A stretch of 64,000 nucleotides of DNA from Pseudomonas sp. LS44 (GTDB taxonomy: Bacteria > Pseudomonadota > Gammaproteobacteria > Pseudomonadales > Pseudomonadaceae): assembly GCF_024730785.1 (NCBI RefSeq), contig NZ_CP102830.1, forward strand, positions 1,922,001 to 1,986,000, written 5' to 3'. The stretch's first letter is position 1. Each line of letters starts with the position of its first letter. The position numbers were made by a program, and so were the translations under genes. The notes below the pieces were generated by a model. It did no database searches. It saw only the letters and a list, made by a program, of their open reading frames with translations, and was not told where the DNA came from. Below, piece by piece: positions 31,712 through 40,449 of this stretch.

Positions 31712-32965
31712 TCAGGACCTTCCGGCGACGCGCCCGGCGACGCGCCCGGCGTCCGCCAGGCTGCCGGCGCCGAACATCAGGTAATCGCGGATCTCAGCGA
31801 TGTTGGCCTTCTCGCGCACCTGCTCGAAATACCAGCCACCGTCGACGGTGTCGCCATACAGGCAGGCGCCGACCAACTGATCGTCCTTGATCACCAGCTT
31901 CTTGTAGACGCTGCCAATGGGATCCCAGAGGGTGATGGTCTCGGTGCCGGCGCCGCCGATGAAGTCGCCGGCGGAGAACAGGTCGATCCCGGTGACTTTC
32001 AGCTTGGTCGAGGTCACCGAGCCCTTGTAGCTGGCGAAGCCGAACTGGGCCAGGTGGTTGGCGCAAACTTTGGCCTGATCGAACAAGGGCGCCACTAGGC
32101 CGTAGGCGATGCCGCGGTGGCTGGCGCATTCGCCGAGCGCGTAAATACGCGGGTCATAGGTCTGCATGGTGTCGTTGACCAGGATGCCGCGGTTGCAGGG
32201 AATTCCGGATTTTTCCGCCAGTTCGGTATTTGGGCGGATGCCGGCGGCCATCACCACCAGGTCGGCGGGGATCACATCGCCGCTCTTGAACTGCACGGCG
32301 CAGACACGGCCGTCGCCGTTGTCCATCAGCTCTTCGGTCTGCTCGTTGAGGCGGAAGTGGATACCGCGCGACTCCAGCGCGCTTTGCAGCAGCTTGCCGG
32401 CGGTCTTGTCCAGCTGACGCTCGAGCAGCCAGTCGGACAGGTGCACCACGGTGACCTGCATGCCGCGTTGTCTGAGGCCATTGGCCGCTTCTAGACCGAG
32501 CAGGCCACCGCCGATGACCACTGCGTGGCTATGGGTCTTGGCGATTTCCATCATCATCTGCGTGTCGGCGATGTCGCGGTAGCCGATCACACCGTCCAGC
32601 CTATTGCCGGGCACTGGCAGGATGAACGGGTTGGAGCCCGTGGCGATGAGCAGGCGGTCGTATTCGGCTTCCGTACCGTCTGCAGCGATGACCTTGCGTG
32701 CCTTGCGGTCGATCTTCACTACCTTGCGGCCGAGCAGCAGCTTGATGTTGTTGTCCGCATACCAGTTGAGGTCGTTGAGCACGATGTCCTCGAAGCTCTG
32801 CTCGCCGGCCAATACCGGTGAAAGCAGGATGCGGTTGTAGTTCGGGTGCGGCTCAGCGCCGAACACGGTGATGTCATACATGTCCGGGGCGAGCTTGAGC
32901 AGCTCTTCCAAGGTGCGAACCCCAGCCATGCCATTACCGATGAGGACCAACTTGAGCTTTTTCAT
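31712..32965 (-). CDS. NirB-like FAD/NADH oxidoreductase lacking the siroheme half
   Basis: A 417-residue protein equal to only the N-terminal part of NirB: an FAD domain (LVLIGNGMAGVRTLEELL), an NAD(P)H domain (HAVVIGGGLLGLEAANGL), FAD closure (YALGECASHRGIAYGLVAPL) and a rubredoxin-reductase-like C-terminal domain (about 310-390). The BFD and siroheme/[4Fe-4S] domains of full NirB are absent and the end is a low-complexity AGRVAGRVAGRS encoded by a 12-base duplication. No nirD follows. It probably feeds NADH electrons to the adjoining nitrate reductase, like NasC of Klebsiella. It is the first gene of the operon, and GGAG precedes 32965. Confidence 0.85.
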   Translation of the reverse strand: MKKLKLVLIGNGMAGVRTLEELLKLAPDMYDITVFGAEPHPNYNRILLSPVLAGEQSFEDIVLNDLNWYADNNIKLLLGRKVVKIDRKARKVIAADGTEAEYDRLLIATGSNPFILPVPGNRLDGVIGYRDIADTQMMMEIAKTHSHAVVIGGGLLGLEAANGLRQRGMQVTVVHLSDWLLERQLDKTAGKLLQSALESRGIHFRLNEQTEELMDNGDGRVCAVQFKSGDVIPADLVVMAAGIRPNTELAEKSGIPCNRGILVNDTMQTYDPRIYALGECASHRGIAYGLVAPLFDQAKVCANHLAQFGFASYKGSVTSTKLKVTGIDLFSAGDFIGGAGTETITLWDPIGSVYKKLVIKDDQLVGACLYGDTVDGGWYFEQVREKANIAEIRDYLMFGAGSLADAGRVAGRVAGRS

Positions 32966-32996
32966 GCACGTTCTCCGGCACAAAAACCGCGGAAAC

Positions 32997-33100
32997 AAAA
33001 AAGGCGCCCTGCCGGTTACCCAGCAAGGACGCCTTTGTCCAATCCCGTTCTTCGGGAAGCGTCCCCCTCGCCGTTGAGGGGGATGCTTTATGTGATAGTC
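32997..33100 (-). promoter_or_regulatory. nitrate-operon leader with NasT-type tandem hairpins and attenuator
   Basis: Read on the minus strand, hairpin P1 is CCCCCTC-AACGGC-GAGGGGG (33082-33063), with A at loop position 1 and G at position 4, the ANTAR-target consensus. P2 is TCCCG-AAGAA-CGGGA (33057-33043), with a five-base loop instead of six. A terminator follows (stem AAAGGCG/CGCCTTT, 33036-33000, then a T run to 32997). NasT binding to P1/P2 should prevent the terminator from forming and allow expression. The start near 33100 is inferred from the sigma-54 site. Confidence 0.8.
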
Positions 33101-33111
33101 GGAGTCGTTAT

Positions 33112-33127
33112 TGCAGAGGGCGTGCCA
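33112..33127 (-). promoter_or_regulatory. sigma-54 promoter of the nitrate reductase operon
   Basis: On the minus strand TGGCAC-GCCCT-CTGCA fits the -24/-12 consensus TGGCAC-N5-TTGCW with one mismatch. Nitrogen control through NtrC is the expected activation route. No clear NtrC site was identified upstream by eye. Confidence 0.8.
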
Positions 33128-33253
33128 AGTCGCACTAACGCCGGTTTTCCATGGGCTTGACGGGTTTATCAGGGCGCTGGAGGGGGAAGTCGCACTGCTT
33201 TAAAGCGAATTGGTGCCGATCTGGTGCGTCGCTGCGTCGGGATTGGGCATTCG

Positions 33254-33322
33254 TAGGATGGGTTGAGCGCAGCGATACCCATCAATTCGTCGCGATGGGT
33301 ATCGCCAGCTCAACCCATCCTA
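33254..33322. repeat. REPIN-like long hairpin between the nitrate and Mce operons
   Basis: TAGGATGGGTTGAGC (33254-33268) and its exact complement (33308-33322) enclose a second pair, GATACCCATC and GATGGGTATC. It is the GTAGGATGGGTTGAGC variant of the element at 838-949. It lies after the stop of the lipoprotein gene at 33369, which reads toward it, and may be that operon's transcript end. Confidence 0.85.
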
Positions 33323-33368
33323 TGGGCTGCACCGCAACAAGGCGAAACGACGCCGTTGTGGTGCGCGC

Positions 33369-33983
33369 TTACTTCAGTGTCTTGGCCTGTGCCGCGGTCC
33401 ACTCGATCAGTTGCTGGGCCAACTGGTCGCTGGCCTGGCCGAAGGCATTTACCACCGCGGGCACCGCGGCATCCTGGCTCGCCTGGCGGATCACGAAGCT
33501 GCGGCTGGCGATGATGCGCTGGGTGGCATCGCGCACCAGGCGGGCGTCGAGACGAATCACAACCTGCGGTTTGCCGTTGACGTACTCGCTCTGGAAGGCC
33601 ATCAGGTTGCCGACCAGACTCAGGTCGGCCTGCACATGCTGTTCGTCGCTGCTCACGGCGGCGAAGCGGCCGTCGTTCTGGAAGCTTTCCAACAGCCGGT
33701 CGCGCAACAGCGCGGTGGTCTGATTGCTCCAGCGGGCGCCCTTATAGGTGCTGATCTCGCTGCCTTGTGGCACCACGGCGATGCGCGTGCTGTCGAGCAG
33801 CAGGCTGGCCTGCGGGCGGCTGATGCTCAGCGATTGCGGCACCGCGCCGCGGTTGGCCGGTGCCTGGGCGGCGCCGTGCGGCAGCAGGTAGGTCTGCACT
33901 GTCTCGGCTTGCGGCAGCAGCGAGCAGCTAGTCAGCAGCGTGGCCGAGGCCAGGCCGAGGCTGCGGAGAAGGGCGCTGGTCAT
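33369..33983 (-). CDS. ABC-type transport auxiliary lipoprotein (PqiC/PF03886-like)
   Basis: A 204-residue lipoprotein with lipobox LTSC and acylated Cys20. The remainder resembles the ABC_trans_aux family, which partners Mce/MlaD proteins at the outer membrane. Segments such as RIAVVPQGSEISTYKGARWS and the LLRDRLLESFQ helix are typical. It is the last gene of a four-gene operon and overlaps the MCE gene by four bases. It is likely to receive or hold lipid or a hydrophobic substrate in the periplasm. Confidence 0.85.
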   Translation of the reverse strand: MTSALLRSLGLASATLLTSCSLLPQAETVQTYLLPHGAAQAPANRGAVPQSLSISRPQASLLLDSTRIAVVPQGSEISTYKGARWSNQTTALLRDRLLESFQNDGRFAAVSSDEQHVQADLSLVGNLMAFQSEYVNGKPQVVIRLDARLVRDATQRIIASRSFVIRQASQDAAVPAVVNAFGQASDQLAQQLIEWTAAQAKTLK

Positions 33984-34918
33984 GGCTGAAACTCCTTGGT
34001 CTGTTGGCGATCCAGCAGCAAGCTGCTCGGGTTGTCGGACAGGCGCTGGGTCATCTGCCGCAGCGAGGCCAGGGCGTTGCGCAGCTCGATCACCGCCGGG
34101 CCGATTTCGCTGAGACCCTGGATGCCGCCGTTCAACGAGTCCTTGTTGCTGTTGAGCATCTGTTCAAGACCGGCGCTGGTACGGTCCAGCGAGGCCATGG
34201 TCTGCGCCGCGCTGTCCATCACGCTGCGTCCCTGTTTATCGAGCAGGCCGTTGGTGTTGCGCATCAGCTCGCCAGTCTGTTGCAGCATGCTGCTGGCCTC
34301 GCGGCTGACTTGCGCGAGCTGCTGCAGGGTCTGCTGGATCTCGCCGCGCTGCCCGGCCACTGTGCTGGTGACCTGCTCGATGTTCTCGAGGGTACTGCTG
34401 ACCCGGTCGATGTTCTCGCTGGAGAACATACGGTTAGCATTGGCGATCAGGCGGTTGATGTTGGTGACCATGTCCTCGCCGTTTTCCAGCAGGCGCGAGA
34501 GTGGCGAGGGGTCGGCGACGATGATCGCTGGCTTGTCATGCTGGGTAGCCAGGAATTGGCTTTTCGGCGTGCCGCCGTACAGTTGGATCACCGAGCCGCC
34601 GGTGATGCTGGTCAGGGCGAGGCGGGCGTGGGTGTTTTCCTTGATGGGCGTGTCACCGGCCACGCGGATGCGTGCCTGGACCTGGCGCGGGTCTTTGGGG
34701 TCGAGGCGCAGGCGGATCACATCGCCGACCTTGATGCCGCTGTATTGCACGCTGCTGCCGACGGACAGGCCGCTGACCGCCTCCTTGAACACCACGTCAT
34801 ACAGCTTGAACTCGCGGTCGACGCTGGACTTGCCCATCCACAGGGCGAACAGCAGCGCGCTGCCCACCGCTAGCACGGTGAACAGGCCGATCAGGATGTG
34901 ATGCGCACGGGTTTCCAT
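33980..34918 (-). CDS. MCE-domain (MlaD-like) membrane-anchored protein
   Basis: A 312-residue protein with an N-terminal transmembrane anchor (about 7-29), one MCE/MlaD domain (about 40-118, with VGSSVQYSGIKVGDVIRLRL) and a long helical, coiled-coil-prone C-terminal half (about 150-305). Such proteins form hexameric rings or tubes that ferry phospholipids or hydrophobic molecules across the periplasm. It overlaps both neighbours. The operon resembles the PA3211-PA3214 type rather than canonical mlaFEDCB, since no MlaC is present. Confidence 0.88.
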   Translation of the reverse strand: METRAHHILIGLFTVLAVGSALLFALWMGKSSVDREFKLYDVVFKEAVSGLSVGSSVQYSGIKVGDVIRLRLDPKDPRQVQARIRVAGDTPIKENTHARLALTSITGGSVIQLYGGTPKSQFLATQHDKPAIIVADPSPLSRLLENGEDMVTNINRLIANANRMFSSENIDRVSSTLENIEQVTSTVAGQRGEIQQTLQQLAQVSREASSMLQQTGELMRNTNGLLDKQGRSVMDSAAQTMASLDRTSAGLEQMLNSNKDSLNGGIQGLSEIGPAVIELRNALASLRQMTQRLSDNPSSLLLDRQQTKEFQP

Positions 34919-35700
34919 CAGGCTTTCTCCTGGTTCGCAGCGTCTTGCGCCGCGCGGCCACGTGGGCCGTGAAAGTATTCGCGTATCCAGGCGTCGTCGG
35001 TGTCTTCGACCACGGCCAGGGTGTCGGCGATCAGTACGCGTTTCTGCGACAGCACGGCGACGCGGTCGCAGATGCTGTACAGCGTGTCGAGGTCGTGGGT
35101 GACCAGGAACACGCTGAGGCCTAGTGCATCGCGCAGGGTGAGGATCAGTTGATCGAAGGCCGCCGCGCCGATCGGGTCGAGGCCGGCAGTCGGTTCGTCG
35201 AGGAACAGGATTTCCGGATCGAGGGCGATTGCCCGCGCCAGCGCGGCGCGCTTGATCATGCCGCCGGACAGCGAGTCTGGGTACTTGTCACCGGCATCGG
35301 CGGGCAACCCGGCGAGGCCGACTTTGACGCGGGCCAGCTGTTCCGCATCGGGGCGGGCGAGGCCAGCGTGCTCAATCAGCGGCAGGGCGATGTTCTCGAT
35401 CACGGTCAGCGAGGAGAACAACGCGCCGCGCTGGAACAGCACGCCGAAGCGCCGTTCGATCTGCGAGCGGCGTTCCGGCGGAGCGTCCAGCAGGCTTTCG
35501 CCGAACACCTGGATGCTGCCGGCCGCCGGCCGCAGCAGCCCGACGATGCTGCGCAGCAGCACCGACTTACCGGTCCCGGAGCCGCCGACCACGCCGAGGA
35601 TCTCGCCGCGGCGGATCTCCAGGTCAAGATTCTCATGCACCACCTGCGGGCCGAAGCGATTGACCAGACCGCGTACTTCGACCAGCGCTTCGCCACTCAC
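34918..35700 (-). CDS. ABC transporter ATP-binding protein (MlaF-like)
   Basis: A 260-residue ATPase with Walker A GGSGTGKSVLLRS, signature LSGGMIKRAALARAIAL, Walker B EILFLDEPTAGLDPIGA and switch His in LVTHDLDTL. The LSGGM-KR signature is typical of the Mla/Ttg2/Mce ATPases. It energises the MlaE-like permease encoded just upstream. It overlaps the permease gene by four bases and the MCE gene by one. Confidence 0.92.
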   Translation of the reverse strand: MSGEALVEVRGLVNRFGPQVVHENLDLEIRRGEILGVVGGSGTGKSVLLRSIVGLLRPAAGSIQVFGESLLDAPPERRSQIERRFGVLFQRGALFSSLTVIENIALPLIEHAGLARPDAEQLARVKVGLAGLPADAGDKYPDSLSGGMIKRAALARAIALDPEILFLDEPTAGLDPIGAAAFDQLILTLRDALGLSVFLVTHDLDTLYSICDRVAVLSQKRVLIADTLAVVEDTDDAWIREYFHGPRGRAAQDAANQEKA

Positions 35701-36836
35701 CAGCCCATCTCCATGAAGAACATCGCCGCCACCGCATCGAGGAGGATCACCACGAAGATCGACTGCACCACCGCCGAGGTGGTGTGGTCACCCACTGACT
35801 TGGCGCTGCCGCCGGATTTGAAGCCTTCCAGGCAGCCGATGATGGCAATGATGAAGGCGAAGAACGGCGCCTTGACCATGCCGATGAGGAAGTGCTGCAC
35901 GGGAATCTCGGTCTGCAGCACGTTAAGGAACATGGTGGGCGAGATGTCCAGCTGTAAGGCGCTGACCACCGCGCCGCCGGTGATGCCGCAGAGCATGGCG
36001 ATGAAGGTCAGGATCGGCAGGCTGATCATCATCGCCAACATGCGCGGCAGCACCAGCAGCACCATCGGGTCGAGGCCGAGTACGCGGATGGCGTCGATTT
36101 CCTCGTTGGCCTTCATCGAACCGATCTGCGCGGTAAAGGCGCTGGCGGTGCGGCCGGCCATGAGGATGGCGGTGAGCAGCACGCCGAACTCACGGAGGAA
36201 GGAGAACGCCACCAGGTGCACGGTGTAGATGGTCGCGCCGAAGTTGGCCAGCACCGTGGCGCCGAGGAACGCCACCACCGCGCCGACCATGAAGGTCAGT
36301 AGGGCGATGATCGGGATGGCGTCCAGGCCGGTCTGCTCGATATGTGCGACCAGCGAGGTGACCCGCCAGCGGCTCGGGCGGAACAGGCTGCGCATCAATG
36401 CTTGCAGGGTCATGCCGATAAAGCCGAGCAAGGCCAGCACCTGCTGACCGAACTCGCTGACGGCACAACCGATACGTGCCAACACGTCGCCGTACCGGTA
36501 GTCGCGGGTGCGGGGAGGGGCCTGCGGGTTGTCAGCCAGGGCCTTGCCCACGGTCTCCAGCAAGGCTCGGCGTTCGGCGCTCAGGCCCTGCGCCACTTCG
36601 TTCAGCCGAGTCGCGCCGAGCAACTCGCCGAGCAGCGCCGCGCCGGCGGTGTCCAGTTGGCCGATCCCGGCGAAATCGATCTGCTCGATCTCGATCTCGA
36701 CCACGGCCTCGCGCGGTACACGCTTGATCTGGGTTTGCAGGTCAACGAAGTGAGCCAGCGTCCAGTCGCCCAGGACGCGTAGTCGCGGCGGACTTCCCGT
36801 GTCGATTGCGATGGTGCCGTTTGGCGTTGCAGTCAT
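35697..36836 (-). CDS. MlaE-like permease with N-terminal STAS-like domain
   Basis: A 379-residue protein. Residues 1-95 resemble a STAS/MlaB-like domain (LRVLGDWTLAHFVDL, then IEQIDFAGIGQLDTAGA). Residues about 130-375 are the MlaE permease with five to six helices and FGVLLTAILMAGRTASAFTAQIG. Fusing MlaB-like and MlaE-like parts in one chain explains why no separate MlaB gene is present. The ATG at 36836 has AGGAA. It is first in the operon and divergent from the autotransporter at 37003. Confidence 0.9.
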   Translation of the reverse strand: MTATPNGTIAIDTGSPPRLRVLGDWTLAHFVDLQTQIKRVPREAVVEIEIEQIDFAGIGQLDTAGAALLGELLGATRLNEVAQGLSAERRALLETVGKALADNPQAPPRTRDYRYGDVLARIGCAVSEFGQQVLALLGFIGMTLQALMRSLFRPSRWRVTSLVAHIEQTGLDAIPIIALLTFMVGAVVAFLGATVLANFGATIYTVHLVAFSFLREFGVLLTAILMAGRTASAFTAQIGSMKANEEIDAIRVLGLDPMVLLVLPRMLAMMISLPILTFIAMLCGITGGAVVSALQLDISPTMFLNVLQTEIPVQHFLIGMVKAPFFAFIIAIIGCLEGFKSGGSAKSVGDHTTSAVVQSIFVVILLDAVAAMFFMEMGW

Positions 36837-37002
36837 CGGAGTTCCTGAGGGCAGAGGGAAGTAACGATATACGCGGCGACAGCACGCTAGCGCAAGGTGG
36901 TGTCTTTTGAACAGTTGCCGGATGTTGCCGTGTGTTTGTTGCAAAAGGTCGATACTTGCGCGCAATAAGCTAACGTTAGGGTCAACTTCTGAAGGATCAG
37001 CC

Positions 37003-40000
37003 ATGCAGACGAAAGCTATTGCCAACCACTTGTATCCGGTAGTACTCGACTCGAGTGATGTGTGCCACCGTTTCTATCCATCCGCCTTGTCTCTGACCAT
37101 CCGTCGTCTGCTAATCGGTGCCACGTTAGCGCCGGCAATGCTGATGCCCCTGTCGGCTGATGCGCAGACCTGCCCTACCACCCCGACTCAAACGTCTACC
37201 GTCAATGTCTCTTCAAACACCACCCTGAACGACGGCACCTATATTTCTACGACCGCTGCGACTCCTGCCATCAACGTCACCGCCGGGACACTGATTCTGA
37301 ATGCAGGAAGCGGGGCTATCTGCGTCCAAAGCGTAAACGGCAATGCGCTCAACATTAGTGGTGGAGCGCTGCTAGTACCCAAGGGCGCGAACGTTGGTAC
37401 GTCCCGTTTTGGAACGGCACTGCTGGTCTCGAACGGTACGGCCACTCTCTCGGATCTGACCATAGAAAATACAGGTGTAGGGAGCAGCGGAGGGCATGGC
37501 ATCCTGGCCAATCCTGGAGCCACGATTACGCTGGACAGCGGCAACTCCATCCGCTTCTCAAGTAGCCATGCCATGGGAATAGGCGTCAATACCGGCGGCA
37601 AGGTGACGGCGACGGAAGTTGTTCCCATCACGGCGGGCCGAACCGATGGTGTCGGCGTGTACGGCGTCTATCTTCAGGGGGCAGGCAGTAGCGTTTCGAT
37701 GCCAGCGAGCTCAACGGTCACAGTAAACGGAAGCCAAAGCGTTGGGGTTGCTTCGGTCGGAGCGACCCTTGCTCCCGGCCATATCGGCCCTGGCCTCTCC
37801 ATCACCCTGAATAGTGGCACTTTTGTCCCAAACTCTAATACAGGCATTCTGGCTACCACGGGGGGTAGCGTCGCGCTGGAAAGTGTCACCGTCCAAGGCC
37901 CCAACGTTGGAGCCGGGGCGTGGGCGCAAGGTGCCGATAGCCGAGTCGTCTTGTCTGGAAAGAGTGATATCACCGTCTCGACGGCCGCTCATCCGGCCTT
38001 CAGCACAGTGGGCATTTGGACCCCTACGGGCACCCCGATCATGAGTGGTTTTTCTGCCTTTTCATCGGCGGCAGGCCTGCTCGTTACGAGCGACCCGAGG
38101 GTTGCCAGTACGAGCGGCGGGAGCCTTGCCAGTACGGGCACCTCGGTTTCGGTAATAGCTTCACCCAGTTCCGGGCAGCAGCCGGCCGCCGGCGTGCATG
38201 CCGCCAAGGGGACGATCGACCTGACCAGCAACGTGATCAATACGGTTGGTACAGGCTCCTTCGGATTCCGAGTGGAGATCGGAGAGATCACCGCACGCAA
38301 CACGCAAGTAACCACGTCGGGTGGCGGTGTTGCGATGTACATCAACCATGGGCTCGGCACGATCGACCTGACAGACACGACCGTAAAGGCGAATGGCCCG
38401 GGCACGACCGGTTTGTATTCAGTGAATGGCACAACGGGTGATACCAACCGAGTCAATATCTCGGGCGGTGGGTTGAGCAGTGAACAGGAAGTCGCCATCG
38501 GGGCACGCGGCCCACTCACAGTCAACGTATCCAAGGGCGCGACTGTATTCGGTGGACAGGCATTGGTAGCTGCTCTTGACCAGCGCACCTCTTATCCCCA
38601 GCCCACCACGATACAACTCAACGCATCGCAATCCAGCGTCCTCACAGGTAATGCCTTCGGTGCACCGGCAAGCACGGTGAATATTGACCTGGCGACCGGG
38701 TCCCACTGGACTGGCGCGGCGCCTGCTACGGCACCAACATTGGCGGCTTCTCTTAGGGAGCCGTTGCCACCGGAACCACTCCCTACTCCTTCAGCGCCCA
38801 CAGCCACTTCCGCGCCTATTACCAACGTCTCCATCGACGCCACCAGCACCTGGACGGTGACCGGCGACTCCACATTGAGCCAACAACTGAGCAACACCGG
38901 CTTGGTCGACTTCGCGTTGCCGGTCGGTGGCGTGTTCAAAACGGTGACCACTCGGGACTATGTGGCAGGCAGCGGGACCATCGCCCTGAATACGTACCTC
39001 GGCGACGACAGCTCGCCTTCGGACAAGCTCGTCATCGATGGCGGTACGACCACCAATACCAGCCAGTTGCTCATCCGCAACGCGGCGGATGCCTCGGGAG
39101 CATTGGGAGGCGGGGCGCTCACCACCGGCAACGGCATCCTGGTGGTGGACGCCACCAATGGCGGCACCACCGCAGCCAGCGCCTTTGAGCTGTCCGGGCG
39201 GGTGGTTGCCGGCCCGTACGAATACGCGCTACAGCGCTCCAGCACCGATGGCAGCAACGAACAGGCCTGGTACCTGCGCTCGAGCGAGGTGCCTACGCCT
39301 CCAAGCCCGCCAGCTCCACCAAGTCCGCCTTCACCTCCAGCTCCGCCAAGCCCTCCGGCGCCGCCCGCACCGCCCGCACCGACGCCCAGATACCGTGCGG
39401 AAACCTCGCTGTATTCCGCGGTGCCGGCGCTGGCGCTGGTCTACAGCCGCGCCATCATCGACACCCTGCACGAGCGGGTGGGCGAGGAGCGCCGTCTGGC
39501 CGGAGCGCCGTTGCCGGCGGACAGCGAGGAAACCTACGGCCCCTCGCTGGGCTGGGGGCGGGCGATCTATCGGCACGGTGAGCAGGAACGTGGCGATGCC
39601 GGGCCGTTAGGCGAGACGCCTGAATACGACTACGACCTCAACGCTTTCCAGGTTGGTCTGGATCTGTACCGCAGCGAAGACACCGACGGCAGCACCAACC
39701 AGGCCGGCCTGTCGTTGGCCATCGGCACGATCGACGGCGGCATCGAACACTACAACGGCGCCGATGCCGGCGACGACACGCTGCGTGCCTACAGCCTCGG
39801 CGGTTACTGGACGCACTTCGGTCCCGAAGGCTGGTATCTGGATGGCGTGTTGCAGCTCAACCGCTTCGACATCGAAGCCCAACCGGACAGCCTGGGCAAA
39901 CTGGACAGCGATGGCTGGGGCTATACGGCCTCGCTGGAAGGCGGCTACCCATTCCAGATCGACAAGGACCTGTACATCGAACCGCAGGCGCAGGTGATCT

Positions 40001-40389
40001 ACAGCTCTGTCGATCTAGACGACAGCCACGACATCGCCGCCGACGTGCGCTTCGAGGATGTCGAGTCGCTGATCGGCCGGGTCGGGGTACGCCTGGACAA
40101 GGACTGGTATCGCGAGGCGAAGAACGGCGAAGTGCTGCGTACCAGCCTGTGGGTGCGGCCGAGCGTATGGCACGAGTTCAAGGGCGACCCGCAGACCGAG
40201 TTCTCCTCGGCACGCGGTTTCGTGCCGTTCGATGCTGATCTGGGTGGTAGCTGGGGTGAAGTCAACGCAGGGCTGGACTGGCAGGCCGGCGCGGACACCA
40301 GCTTCTATGTATCTGTCGGCTACCAGAAGGCTGTCGACGGCGACAACCACAGCTACGAAGGCATGCTTGGGGTGAAGGTGGCGTTTTGA
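37003..40389 (+). CDS. autotransporter (type Va), pectin-lyase-like passenger, copy 1
   Basis: An 1128-residue protein with a long N-terminal region holding an extended signal peptide (cleavage near ADAQT, about residue 57), a beta-helix passenger rich in Gly, Ser, Thr and Asn repeats (about 60-760), a Pro-Ser-Ala-rich hinge (about 765-800, PPSPP/PAPP units) and a C-terminal translocator barrel ending GVKVAF. AAGGA precedes 37003; an earlier ATG at 36907 lacks support. It is probably a secreted or surface adhesin or enzyme with no catalytic motif I can name. Its 3' third is almost the same as that of the next gene. Confidence 0.88.
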   Translation: MQTKAIANHLYPVVLDSSDVCHRFYPSALSLTIRRLLIGATLAPAMLMPLSADAQTCPTTPTQTSTVNVSSNTTLNDGTYISTTAATPAINVTAGTLILNAGSGAICVQSVNGNALNISGGALLVPKGANVGTSRFGTALLVSNGTATLSDLTIENTGVGSSGGHGILANPGATITLDSGNSIRFSSSHAMGIGVNTGGKVTATEVVPITAGRTDGVGVYGVYLQGAGSSVSMPASSTVTVNGSQSVGVASVGATLAPGHIGPGLSITLNSGTFVPNSNTGILATTGGSVALESVTVQGPNVGAGAWAQGADSRVVLSGKSDITVSTAAHPAFSTVGIWTPTGTPIMSGFSAFSSAAGLLVTSDPRVASTSGGSLASTGTSVSVIASPSSGQQPAAGVHAAKGTIDLTSNVINTVGTGSFGFRVEIGEITARNTQVTTSGGGVAMYINHGLGTIDLTDTTVKANGPGTTGLYSVNGTTGDTNRVNISGGGLSSEQEVAIGARGPLTVNVSKGATVFGGQALVAALDQRTSYPQPTTIQLNASQSSVLTGNAFGAPASTVNIDLATGSHWTGAAPATAPTLAASLREPLPPEPLPTPSAPTATSAPITNVSIDATSTWTVTGDSTLSQQLSNTGLVDFALPVGGVFKTVTTRDYVAGSGTIALNTYLGDDSSPSDKLVIDGGTTTNTSQLLIRNAADASGALGGGALTTGNGILVVDATNGGTTAASAFELSGRVVAGPYEYALQRSSTDGSNEQAWYLRSSEVPTPPSPPAPPSPPSPPAPPSPPAPPAPPAPTPRYRAETSLYSAVPALALVYSRAIIDTLHERVGEERRLAGAPLPADSEETYGPSLGWGRAIYRHGEQERGDAGPLGETPEYDYDLNAFQVGLDLYRSEDTDGSTNQAGLSLAIGTIDGGIEHYNGADAGDDTLRAYSLGGYWTHFGPEGWYLDGVLQLNRFDIEAQPDSLGKLDSDGWGYTASLEGGYPFQIDKDLYIEPQAQVIYSSVDLDDSHDIAADVRFEDVESLIGRVGVRLDKDWYREAKNGEVLRTSLWVRPSVWHEFKGDPQTEFSSARGFVPFDADLGGSWGEVNAGLDWQAGADTSFYVSVGYQKAVDGDNHSYEGMLGVKVAF

Positions 40390-40449
40390 GCGACTGCTGG
40401 GCCTGGCTCTTCAGATTCGTAGCGATCAATAACAAGGAGTTTCTGAATC

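Noticed and set aside
39300..39400. Short tandem repeats in the autotransporter hinge considered as a CRISPR-like array
   Set aside because: They are in-frame Pro-Ser-Ala codons of the coding sequence, without unique spacers or fixed repeat length.
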